A DNA stretch of 64,000 nt from assembly GCA_035318745.1 (NCBI GenBank), contig DATHEA010000024.1:117129-181128 (forward strand), written 5' to 3'. The position numbers and the translations under genes are program-made. Shown here piece by piece: positions 23,006 to 30,752 of this stretch; positions within the stretch are counted from its first letter, which is position 1, and each line of letters starts with the position of its first letter. This stretch comes from VRUE01 sp035318745 (GTDB taxonomy: Bacteria; Actinomycetota; Thermoleophilia; Solirubrobacterales; 70-9). The notes below the pieces were generated by a model, which was given only the letters and a program-made list of their open reading frames with translations, had not been told where the DNA came from and did no database searches.

Positions 23006-25224
23006 GCACTGCGTCGTGCCGCATCGCGGTCTACGGGGAGATCGATCCGAACCTGGTCGACGGATCTTCGGTTTGGCTGCAGTCGATTTGCCAGGTGCTC
23101 GCCTCGCTCGATGGGGTTGAGGTGACGCTGCTGCTGCGGCGTCCGCTTGAGCCCGAGCGGCGCTTCCTGCTCGAGTCACTGGACCTGAATGACGCCGTTG
23201 AGCTGGTCGATGGAAGGGAGCCGCGGCTGCTTGGGGCGGCGGAGGCACTCGATCTGCTGGAGGGTTTGGATCGCGAGCGTCGGTTTGACCTAGTCCTGCT
23301 GCGTGGCCAGGCGGTACTTGCAGAGGCTGCGGGCCGTGACGGGTTTGACGGCCGTCTTTGGTCCTACGCGATGACCGGGCGCGGCATGGCTGAGGAGACG
23401 CTGCGAGCGCTCGGTTCGCGGAGCAGTCGTCTTCTCTGCCAAACCGAGGCGGTGGCCGCCGAGCTGCGAGAGATCGTCCCCGAGGCGAACGAGTCGGTCC
23501 TGGTCCTGCCGCCGATGATCCCCGACGCCCGGCCGCTCCCCGAGCGCGATTCGGTGAAGAGGGGAGAGGGCCCGTTGCGCTTGGTCTACTCCGGCAAGCT
23601 CGCCCCCGAGTACTGCTGGCTGGAGACGGTCGAGGCATTCCGCACGCTACGTGAGGCGCAGCCCGGCGCGGAGCTGCATGTGCTTGGCGACAAGGTCCAC
23701 CGGCCTGCGGACCGCCCCGAGTTCTACGAGAGCGCGATGCGGGCGCTACACGAGACCGACGGGCTGCGCTGGCACGGCGCCGTGCAGCGCACGGCCGTAC
23801 ACGACGTCCTCTCCGAATGCGACCTCGCCCTCTCGATCCGCAACCCCAGCGTCGAGGCCGCCCGCGAGATCTCCACCAAGGTGCTCGAGTACGGCGCCGC
23901 CGGCCTGCCTGTGGTGCTCAACCGCGCCCCCGCCTACGAGCGCCTGCTCGGCGAGGATTACCCGCTCTTCGTCGACGGTCCGGCGGAAGCCGCTCGAGTC
24001 CTCACCGGCCCCGGCGCGGATCCCGGCGTGCGAGCGGTCACCGCCGAGGCCTGCAACACGGCGAGCCGCGAGTTCACCTTCAGCCGCATCGCCTCCGGCC
24101 TCGCCGCCCACCTGCCGTCCGCACCTTCCGCACCGCAACCGACATCGACCACACGGGAGTGGGGTCGAAGTCCGAAGCGCTCCTCGAACGGCGCGGAGCC
24201 GGCCACCCGCGTCCTCGTCGCCGGCCACGACCTCAAGTTCCTCGGCCCGATCCGCGAGGCGGTCGCCGCCGCCGGTGCAACTCTCGCCGAGGACGTCTGG
24301 CAGAGCCACACCGAGCACGACGAGCGCGCCAGCCGTGCCGCGCTCGAGCAAGCCGATGTGATCCTCTGCGAGTGGTGCCTCGGCAATGCAGTGTGGTACA
24401 GCCGCAACAAGCGCCCGGATCAGCGGTTGATCGTGCGCCTCCATCGGACGGAGATCTACACGGACTACCCTGGGAAGGTCGAGATTGCCAACGTCGACCA
24501 GTTCGTCTGCGTTGCACAGCACATCGCCGACGAGGCGATTGAACGCTTTGGCTGGGATCGGGGCAAGCTGCGCGTGATTCCCAACAGCATCGACGTCGAT
24601 CGCTTCCGGCTCCCCAAGGAGGACGGCGCCCGCCACACACTGGGGATGGTTGGCTACGTGCCAAAGCGCAAGCGTCTGGACCAAGCCCTCGACGTGATCG
24701 AGGCGCTGAGAAACCGGGACCGACGCTTTCGCCTGCTTTTGCTCGGTAGTCCACCATCGGAATTCGACTGGGTGATCCGCCGCCCCGAAGAGCGTGAATT
24801 CTTTCGTAGGTGCTACGCGCGTATCCAGGCAAGCGACATACTGCGTGGCGGGGTCGCTTTCCTTCCGTTTACCCAAGATCTCCCCTCGTTTTTCCAGCAG
24901 GTCGGCTTCGTTCTCTCGACCAGCGAGTCTGAGGGGCATCAGGTGGCGCTGGCCGAGGGGGCGGCGTCAGGAGCTGTACCGGTGATACTCGACCGGCCGG
25001 GAGCCCTGGATCAGTTCCCTGATCGCTGGATTCATCCGACCGCCGATAGGGCGGCCAACGCGGTGGCCGCCCTATCGGTCGATTGCATGAAAAAAGAATG
25101 CCGTGCCGCTACGGCCCACACTCGCCGATGGTCACCCGGCAGAGTGCTGCCCGAGTGGCATAAGTCGATTGCTTTCGGGGTCCGATCTGCGGCGCCCAGG
25201 CCATCGGCGTTCGAATCGGTGTGA
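23002..25224 (+). CDS. Two-domain glycosyltransferase (tandem GT-B)
   Basis: 740 residues with two glycosyltransferase modules. The first (about 1-380) ends in a GT4 donor domain: LRLVYSGKLAPEYCWLETVE and AREISTKVLEYGAAGLPVVL. The second (about 400-730) has ADVILCEWCLGNAVWYSRNK, LRVIPNSIDVDRFRLP, VGYVPKRKRLDQALDVIEAL and STSESEGHQVALAEGAASG. The second module is a paralogue of the separate gene at 35307-36668. The last ~55 residues after a 15-bp hairpin are unlike the paralogue. ATG start overlaps the previous stop by 4 bp, and the stop overlaps the next gene's GTG. Confidence 0.88.
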   Translation: MSTASCRIAVYGEIDPNLVDGSSVWLQSICQVLASLDGVEVTLLLRRPLEPERRFLLESLDLNDAVELVDGREPRLLGAAEALDLLEGLDRERRFDLVLLRGQAVLAEAAGRDGFDGRLWSYAMTGRGMAEETLRALGSRSSRLLCQTEAVAAELREIVPEANESVLVLPPMIPDARPLPERDSVKRGEGPLRLVYSGKLAPEYCWLETVEAFRTLREAQPGAELHVLGDKVHRPADRPEFYESAMRALHETDGLRWHGAVQRTAVHDVLSECDLALSIRNPSVEAAREISTKVLEYGAAGLPVVLNRAPAYERLLGEDYPLFVDGPAEAARVLTGPGADPGVRAVTAEACNTASREFTFSRIASGLAAHLPSAPSAPQPTSTTREWGRSPKRSSNGAEPATRVLVAGHDLKFLGPIREAVAAAGATLAEDVWQSHTEHDERASRAALEQADVILCEWCLGNAVWYSRNKRPDQRLIVRLHRTEIYTDYPGKVEIANVDQFVCVAQHIADEAIERFGWDRGKLRVIPNSIDVDRFRLPKEDGARHTLGMVGYVPKRKRLDQALDVIEALRNRDRRFRLLLLGSPPSEFDWVIRRPEEREFFRRCYARIQASDILRGGVAFLPFTQDLPSFFQQVGFVLSTSESEGHQVALAEGAASGAVPVILDRPGALDQFPDRWIHPTADRAANAVAALSVDCMKKECRAATAHTRRWSPGRVLPEWHKSIAFGVRSAAPRPSAFESV
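25043..25078. repeat. 15-bp perfect hairpin inside the glycosyltransferase gene
   Basis: CCGATAGGGCGGCCA / TGGCCGCCCTATCGG arms (25043-25057, 25064-25078) with a 6-nt loop, followed by an A-rich stretch. It sits near the 3' end of the coding sequence and could act as an attenuator before the lower-GC genes. Confidence 0.8.
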
Positions 25225-25865
25225 GCGTGAACACGGTGCTCGAAAACCTGCTGTCATCTGGTCAGTTTTGCCATAAAGGCCAGTCGTTTCCAGTTGCTCA
25301 CAATACTTCGCCGGATATATGCCGACGCTATGCAAACCTCATCGTCAAGCAGGAGCTCACGCACGCACTGGAGATAGGCACGCTATTCGGCTTCTCCACC
25401 CTGTTTTTGGCAGATGCCCTTCAGCAAACCAATGGGTACCTCGACACGATCGACATCCGACATCGCTCTCGAACCTGGAGCAACGGCCAAGAGATCGAGG
25501 ACATTCACGAAGTCGCTGAAAAGTTCGTCAAAGAAGCTGGTCTGGATAGCAGAGTGGCCTTCCATGCAGGGCATTCCAATCAAGTACTAGCACGCTTAGT
25601 CGCTGAAAATAGAAGTTGCGACTTTGCTCTAATTGATGGAAGTCACAAATTTGAGATCGCACTTCTCGACTTTATCGGGGTGGATCGCATGCTCGACGTC
25701 GGTGGCTATGTAGCGTTGGATGACATTGGCGGAAACATTTCCGCAAAGGAGGGTCTATCCGGCGGTCCGAATCGGGTACTCGGCGCTGTACTGGCCACTA
25801 GTCGCTACAAGATCGACCTGTGGTCGTCCAATGTGGCTGTTTTCCAGAAGATGCGCGATGTCTGA
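25221..25865 (+). CDS. Class I SAM-dependent methyltransferase (Methyltransf_24-like)
   Basis: 214 residues. THALEIGTLFGFSTLFLADAL is motif I, LDTIDIRHRS the acidic strand, and CDFALIDGSHKFEIALLDF and GGYVALDDIGG are typical of this group, which often methylates sugars or small molecules in polysaccharide and antibiotic loci. GTG 25221 overlaps the preceding stop. From here base composition drops noticeably (more A/T at third positions) compared with the genes upstream. The 3' end overlaps the next gene by 8 bp. Confidence 0.85.
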   Translation: MSVNTVLENLLSSGQFCHKGQSFPVAHNTSPDICRRYANLIVKQELTHALEIGTLFGFSTLFLADALQQTNGYLDTIDIRHRSRTWSNGQEIEDIHEVAEKFVKEAGLDSRVAFHAGHSNQVLARLVAENRSCDFALIDGSHKFEIALLDFIGVDRMLDVGGYVALDDIGGNISAKEGLSGGPNRVLGAVLATSRYKIDLWSSNVAVFQKMRDV

Positions 25866-26901
25866 GGTGCCGACACCTACGATGCTGATCGCGACCCGAT
25901 TTGGCCTGGGAATCAGGGACCCTGCTTGGTTCGATCATCGAATTGCATTGCTGTCCTCGATTACGGCGCCCTCACTGCTCGCCCAAGATGATCAAGGCTT
26001 CGAGTGGGCGGTATTTGTGGACTCTGGACTGCCAATGGGCGTACGAGACAAACTTGAGACAGTTCTCGCTCGATTTGAAGGGCGGGCCTATGCGGACTAC
26101 GGAGGGCACAACGCCAGCAACCTTCTTGCACTCGCAGAAAAGCAAGGACTTGTAGGGGCTGATGGATACGTCTTCACTGGACGGATTGATGACGATGATG
26201 CCTGGGACAGGCACACCATCAGCGCAGTTCGTGAGCGAGTCATGTCCTGGCGCAATGAGAATGGCGCGGCGAGTGGCTTCGGTATGACGTTTGAAACGGG
26301 GCTCGTGTGGGTTATGTACGACATGATCGATGTAGATCATCTTCAAAAACAAGGAAGTAACATTATCCGTAAGGCGGCCTTGCGCCCATACTCTTATCCA
26401 TTTACCAGCATAAGCGGCTTCGTCTATTCGCAATTGGCGGATGAATTGACCTCTATATCCACCGGACATCCGGTGTTACCCAAGCTTCTTGCCGAGAAGG
26501 GATTCTTCGTAGAGTCCGTCGCTACGGACCGGCCAATGTGGTTGTACTGTCGCCACAAGCAAACTACGTCGCCGATTCGTAGGGCTGCGGAGGTCGACCC
26601 GATAAACGTGACGCTTACCCAATTAATGGACCAGTTTGGGGTTGATGCCGCGCAGGTCAGTCAGTACACCACAAGCGCTCATCGCCATAGCTATAGCCGA
26701 ATAGGGCATTGGGAGCGCCGGAGCGAGCTTAGAACCATGTTGAGGACCGCCAATCGGAAGATTGCCGATCCATTGACCAGCGTCGGCGAAGTTTCGATCC
26801 TCGAAAGGGAAAGCGAGCGGCTGTCCAAGGAACTCGAAGACCTGTCCGAGAACGTGATGTGTCAACCGGAAGAAGTTGACAAGCAGGCTGTGAGCGATTA
26901 G
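25858..26901 (+). CDS. Glycosyltransferase, rhamnosyl transferase-like (PF11316 type)
   Basis: 347 residues. The start PTMLIATRFGLGIRDPAWFDHRIALL followed by PSLLAQDDQGFEWAVFVDSG matches the layout of the putative rhamnosyl transferase family, and the metal-binding DDDD run in FTGRIDDDDAWDRH is a DXD-type motif expected for a GT-A fold. ATG 25858 begins the conserved region; an upstream in-frame start would lie wholly inside the previous gene. Its C-terminus overlaps the convergent lyase gene by 4 bp. Family assignment is from pattern memory, so moderate. Confidence 0.75.
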   Translation: MSEVPTPTMLIATRFGLGIRDPAWFDHRIALLSSITAPSLLAQDDQGFEWAVFVDSGLPMGVRDKLETVLARFEGRAYADYGGHNASNLLALAEKQGLVGADGYVFTGRIDDDDAWDRHTISAVRERVMSWRNENGAASGFGMTFETGLVWVMYDMIDVDHLQKQGSNIIRKAALRPYSYPFTSISGFVYSQLADELTSISTGHPVLPKLLAEKGFFVESVATDRPMWLYCRHKQTTSPIRRAAEVDPINVTLTQLMDQFGVDAAQVSQYTTSAHRHSYSRIGHWERRSELRTMLRTANRKIADPLTSVGEVSILERESERLSKELEDLSENVMCQPEEVDKQAVSD

Positions 26902-28634
26902 GCCCGCTCGGCCGGATGGATGATGTCCGCTGTTCGTTGACTTGGATCTATGCGCACCTCGAGTTTGTCGTACTCGCTGAACTCGAAGAGAGTGTGATCT
27001 GGAGTGCTGTCGACCGCGGTTACCTCAGAGGCGTGCGTTCCGATTCTCAATGATCCCACCAGGACAGCGTTTGTAGCCCGAGTGCGAAGAGTCGCCGTAG
27101 AGATCTCTGTTCGAACACGGTCGGCCGGGTAGGTCCAGCCAAGGCGGTGGGGGAGGTCGACTCCTCGGCGTAGATCGAGCGACCTGTCTTCGGCTGGGTC
27201 CGTGAGAGCGGCTGACAACCGCTGAGCGGAGAGAGTAATTCGGGACTCAGTCAAGGTTGCCGTCACTTCAGGCCCGAAATGGAAGTGGCGCACATATTCG
27301 TGTGGCTCATCTGCACGTACGTCATCGACAACCACGAGCATATGTCGGGGTCGATATAACAGTAGCCGGCGATGGGCGACACCTTGTTTGCGCAGGGTCC
27401 GGTTTTCGACGACGACTACGTACCATTGGCCATTCTGCCCAGCTGCAATCAATCCGCTGCCGTAGGGCGTTGCTTGGCCCCATTGAAAGTCAAGATCGTC
27501 AACGGTCAAAACGTTGTGGGCGGCCGCAGAGCGTGCATAGATACGATCCGGCTCGTTCTCGTAATAGCCCCAGCGGCCAGCGTCGCCGAGGACCGTCACG
27601 CCATTCTCGACAAGCAGGAAACCCGTTTCGTCAGACTGCTTGTGTGCAGCGCTGTGATGGGCGGCACTTAACGCGAGGTAGCTATCGCCGTCCCGAACGA
27701 AGGCTTGGCCAGTATTGGGCAATACCTTCAGGCCATGTAGCTCGGATGTGGCGCTACACGCCCACCGGGGCGCTGGCATGTCATCGGTGTCGCCCAGTTG
27801 CGCCATCCGATTTGCGGGCGTCACATGCCACCGCGAAGTTGCCACCAAGCGAGCGTGAAGCTCATCGAGGTCGTCCAGCTCGGGCATGTTCCTGGCCAAG
27901 CGCGAGACGAGCGACGTAATTGAGAATTGATAGCTACTCGAGTGCTCTAGATGGCCGCCCTCGCTTGTGCAGATCGTTTCACCAAGCGTTGAACGCAAAC
28001 GCTCCAAGGCCAGTGTTCTCCATCTGGGGGCGGAAGGAAGCAGCGGCAGTTGTTGTGAGAGTAGATAAAGGCCCTCATCCTGATACAGGCCATGATTATG
28101 CTGTGCAGAGTAGTTGTGCTGTGAGGCGAGTTCGGTGCCGTGACGCAGTGCTGTGTCGAGGAGGAGCGAGGCGTCTGCGTCCGTAAGCATCTCCTCTACG
28201 AGGCACGCGCGCAGTGCGTAGGCGATATAGGGAGATCGCAGTCCAACCGCCATGTCGTACCACGCGAACTCATTGTGAGTCTCGGTCTGTCTATGTGCTG
28301 CACCCCAATCCAGGATTAGATCACGGGCTACGGCCAAGGCATCTCTGTCACCGGACTCGGCATGAGCGAGCAAAAGAGGCGCGAGCCAGGAGAGCGTATT
28401 CAGCTGGAAGCGCCATGAGCGACTGAGGAACGGATCCTGCGACCAGTCGACTGGTGGGCGGAGGGTCACCGATCGGTTCCATACGACAAACCGACCAGTG
28501 CGCAGCTCTGGAACCGTTGGCCTTCGAGTATTGCCCCCGACAAGATGGGCTTGCGGTCTTCCAAGCTCTCGCAGCTGGGCGATCTGATCCCGTGCGACTC
28601 GGTCCGAGTTGTTCTTAGGGGTCATGTGATCCAC
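26898..28634 (-). CDS. Heparinase II/III-like polysaccharide lyase
   Basis: 578 residues. The N-terminal half is an alpha/alpha toroid of the alginate-lyase type (FLSRSWRFQLNTLSWLAPLL, THNEFAWYDMAVGLRSPYIA, NYSAQHNHGLYQDEGLYLL), with Asn/His/Tyr positioned for a lyase active site. The C-terminal half is the beta-sheet Hepar_II_III domain (FLLVENGVTVLGDAGRWGYY, AAHNVLTVDDLDFQ, MLVVVDDVRADEPHEYVRHFHF). Such enzymes cleave uronic-acid polymers by beta-elimination, fitting a locus making ManNAc3NAcA-type uronates. No signal peptide is evident, which is odd for a polymer-degrading enzyme. Low GC, like its neighbours. Confidence 0.85.
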   Translation of the reverse strand: MDHMTPKNNSDRVARDQIAQLRELGRPQAHLVGGNTRRPTVPELRTGRFVVWNRSVTLRPPVDWSQDPFLSRSWRFQLNTLSWLAPLLLAHAESGDRDALAVARDLILDWGAAHRQTETHNEFAWYDMAVGLRSPYIAYALRACLVEEMLTDADASLLLDTALRHGTELASQHNYSAQHNHGLYQDEGLYLLSQQLPLLPSAPRWRTLALERLRSTLGETICTSEGGHLEHSSSYQFSITSLVSRLARNMPELDDLDELHARLVATSRWHVTPANRMAQLGDTDDMPAPRWACSATSELHGLKVLPNTGQAFVRDGDSYLALSAAHHSAAHKQSDETGFLLVENGVTVLGDAGRWGYYENEPDRIYARSAAAHNVLTVDDLDFQWGQATPYGSGLIAAGQNGQWYVVVVENRTLRKQGVAHRRLLLYRPRHMLVVVDDVRADEPHEYVRHFHFGPEVTATLTESRITLSAQRLSAALTDPAEDRSLDLRRGVDLPHRLGWTYPADRVRTEISTATLRTRATNAVLVGSLRIGTHASEVTAVDSTPDHTLFEFSEYDKLEVRIDPSQRTADIIHPAERA

Positions 28635-28696
28635 GGTCGCAGCCCACTCAACGAATTACGCTGGCATAGACTGTGTAGCACGTTGGTGACTAGGAG

Positions 28697-29914
28697 TTGG
28701 ATATCGACGAGCGTTTGAAGCACAGGGATCAATTGCCTGAAAGCTCATTCGAGACCGAACTAAGGCCACGTGGGTCTCTTGCGGTGTCTGAGGCGCGCGA
28801 ACTTCTTGTTGCTCGACGAATTCGAGGCGCATTTGAGACCGATGGGCGACTTTCCAAGGACACTATTCGACTTTGGGGAGAAGGACAGGCTCCCCCGGAC
28901 ACGACCCCGGACAGGTTGCCTAACCTAGATGTGGTGCAGGTCTACGAGGGCGAGGTAATTTGGGGTGGCTCGATCATGGGTCACTTTGGCCACTTCCTCA
29001 CCGAGTCGGTCTCCCGGCTTTGGCCGTTGCTCCCGGGCTCTGAGCTGGAGGGCCTGCCGGTCGTATTCGTCACGCCGTTTGAGATGCCTTTCGTCCATGA
29101 GTGGCTTACGGCATTTGGCGCTCAGGTCGTAACTCTGCCGAAAGCAGGCCTGGTTCGCTTCAAGAGAGTATTTGTGCCCGAACCGGCGTGGCGCCTCAAC
29201 ACGTGGATCGCTCCGGAGATCCGAGATATTCATCTGCATGCGCGTCGAGGCTTAGAGGTTAAGCCGGTCTCTCGATCCGAGGTCTTATGGCTGAGTAGAT
29301 TTGAGCTTGAGCGAAAACGTGTGCCCTATGACGAAGGTCTGCTTGAGTGGCTCTTGGGCCGGCACGTAGCAGTTATCAACCCCCAAGCAATGACTCTTGC
29401 CGAGCAAGTCGCTGCGATCGAAGGCAGTACCGTAGTGGCGGGTCTTGTCGGAAGTGCCTTTCATTCGATCCTAATGGCTTCGGAAGCTCCTGGTTGCGTC
29501 TATATGTGTGCGGCGAAGGTTCAATCGGCGCATGTTGCGCAGAGCCGCCTTTTGGGCTCAAGTGCCACTTTTGTGCAGGCGCTAGCTGCTGTGGGGGCGA
29601 GGCCTCGCGAAGGTGCGAGGTTTCCAGCCGGATACCGTCTGCTGATTCCCGAGATCCTTCGGGTGCTCGGAGAGACGGCGATCCCAGCATTGCTCGAGGA
29701 TCCAAAGCTCGCGGCCCTCGCCAACTCCAAACGTCTCTCGGAGACAGCTACTCAGGCCGACCAGGGCGACATGGAAACCGCAGTGACCGAGGTGTTACTG
29801 GACCCGATTTCGGTTGCAGCCAGAATGAAGCTCGGGACGCTGTTCGAGGCGAGAGGTTTCAATCGCCACGCACAAGAGCAGTACGCCGCGGTTGCTGATT
29901 TGACCGACAACTAA
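28697..29914 (+). CDS. Glycosyltransferase family 61 (DUF563) protein
   Basis: 405 residues. The motif GGSIMGHFGHFLTESVSRLW near residue 95 and WLSRFELERKRVPYDEG, then MTLAEQVAAIEGSTVVAGLVGSAFHSIL, are the GT61/DUF563 hallmarks. A short TPR-like tail (SVAARMKLGTLFEARGFNRHAQEQYAAVADL) ends the protein. The only standard start after an in-frame stop is TTG 28697, directly abutting AGGAG, so the true start could be a few codons on. It is divergent from the lyase gene with a 62-bp shared promoter region. Confidence 0.82.
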   Translation: MDIDERLKHRDQLPESSFETELRPRGSLAVSEARELLVARRIRGAFETDGRLSKDTIRLWGEGQAPPDTTPDRLPNLDVVQVYEGEVIWGGSIMGHFGHFLTESVSRLWPLLPGSELEGLPVVFVTPFEMPFVHEWLTAFGAQVVTLPKAGLVRFKRVFVPEPAWRLNTWIAPEIRDIHLHARRGLEVKPVSRSEVLWLSRFELERKRVPYDEGLLEWLLGRHVAVINPQAMTLAEQVAAIEGSTVVAGLVGSAFHSILMASEAPGCVYMCAAKVQSAHVAQSRLLGSSATFVQALAAVGARPREGARFPAGYRLLIPEILRVLGETAIPALLEDPKLAALANSKRLSETATQADQGDMETAVTEVLLDPISVAARMKLGTLFEARGFNRHAQEQYAAVADLTDN

Positions 29915-30008
29915 GCTGCGCCCCCTTGAGCCGCTTGAGTCTGGTGCTCAGACAAGAACTTACAATTTTCCCTTGATTACCAGGCTCGTACCGTATAGGA
30001 ATGGGGCG

Positions 30009-30752
30009 ATGGAAGACCACCATGGCAAGGGGGCTGGGATGTTCGACGCCGCAGGCAACGACTCAGGGGATCTGGCAAGTGAAGGTGTGGCTTGCCGCGA
30101 GAGCGCGCGCATGCACCTCCTCACATTCTTCGGTACTGCCCTCGCGATCTTTTTTGTGACCGCTGCTTTTGCCCACGCCAGCGAACCAACCTCCGTCACC
30201 ACCCGCGAGCTCGACACCGGCCCGTCCTCAGAGCTCATTTCCAGCCTGCCCATCACGGCCGGTGGGGAATCCAAAGCCGTCTACTCGTTGCAGATCCCCT
30301 CGATTCAGATCGGTGAGACCCTGCGTGCGACGGGTAACGTCGAACTCACCGGGGCCCACTCCTATGGCTCTGCTGTCTCAGCGCGCCTGCTTTTGGTCAC
30401 CAATCCTTCCGAAACGACCGGCACGGAAATGACCAAGTGGACGACCGTCACGATGACCTCATCGATGTCCCGGCTGACGTTGCCGATCAACGGCGCCTAT
30501 AACGCCAGTTCCGAACTGGGGGCCCGCTACCTCAAGCTCGAAGTTAAAGCGGCGTCCAGCGAAGCAAAATCGGGCGACATCCTGTCCGTCGTGCCCAATT
30601 CTGGTCGCCTGGCGGTGACCCGCTATGCACCGGCGGCGGGGCCAACCTCGCTGCCGACCGACAAGCTCAGCCACTTGTCGAACCTGTCTCCGAACAGATC
30701 TCGAGCATTCCGGTGGACTCCGGGTGGCGAGTGGCTCTCTCCCGCAAAGTGA
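30009..30752 (+). CDS. Secreted lyase-like protein, N-terminal fragment before a frameshift
   Basis: Codes for a long n-region, a clear signal peptide (MHLLTFFGTALAIFFVTAAFAHA, from ATG 30111 if the shorter start is used) and one ~130-residue beta-rich repeat (SSELISSLPITAGGESKAVY through SGRLAVTRYAPAAG). After about residue 205 the reading becomes unnatural (SNLSPNRSRAFRWTPGGEW) and stops, while the neighbouring frame picks up the next repeat (SEQISSIPVDSGWRVAL). One gene is therefore split by a frameshift at about 30625-30690. ATG 30009 has AGGA upstream. Confidence 0.7.
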   Translation: MEDHHGKGAGMFDAAGNDSGDLASEGVACRESARMHLLTFFGTALAIFFVTAAFAHASEPTSVTTRELDTGPSSELISSLPITAGGESKAVYSLQIPSIQIGETLRATGNVELTGAHSYGSAVSARLLLVTNPSETTGTEMTKWTTVTMTSSMSRLTLPINGAYNASSELGARYLKLEVKAASSEAKSGDILSVVPNSGRLAVTRYAPAAGPTSLPTDKLSHLSNLSPNRSRAFRWTPGGEWLSPAK

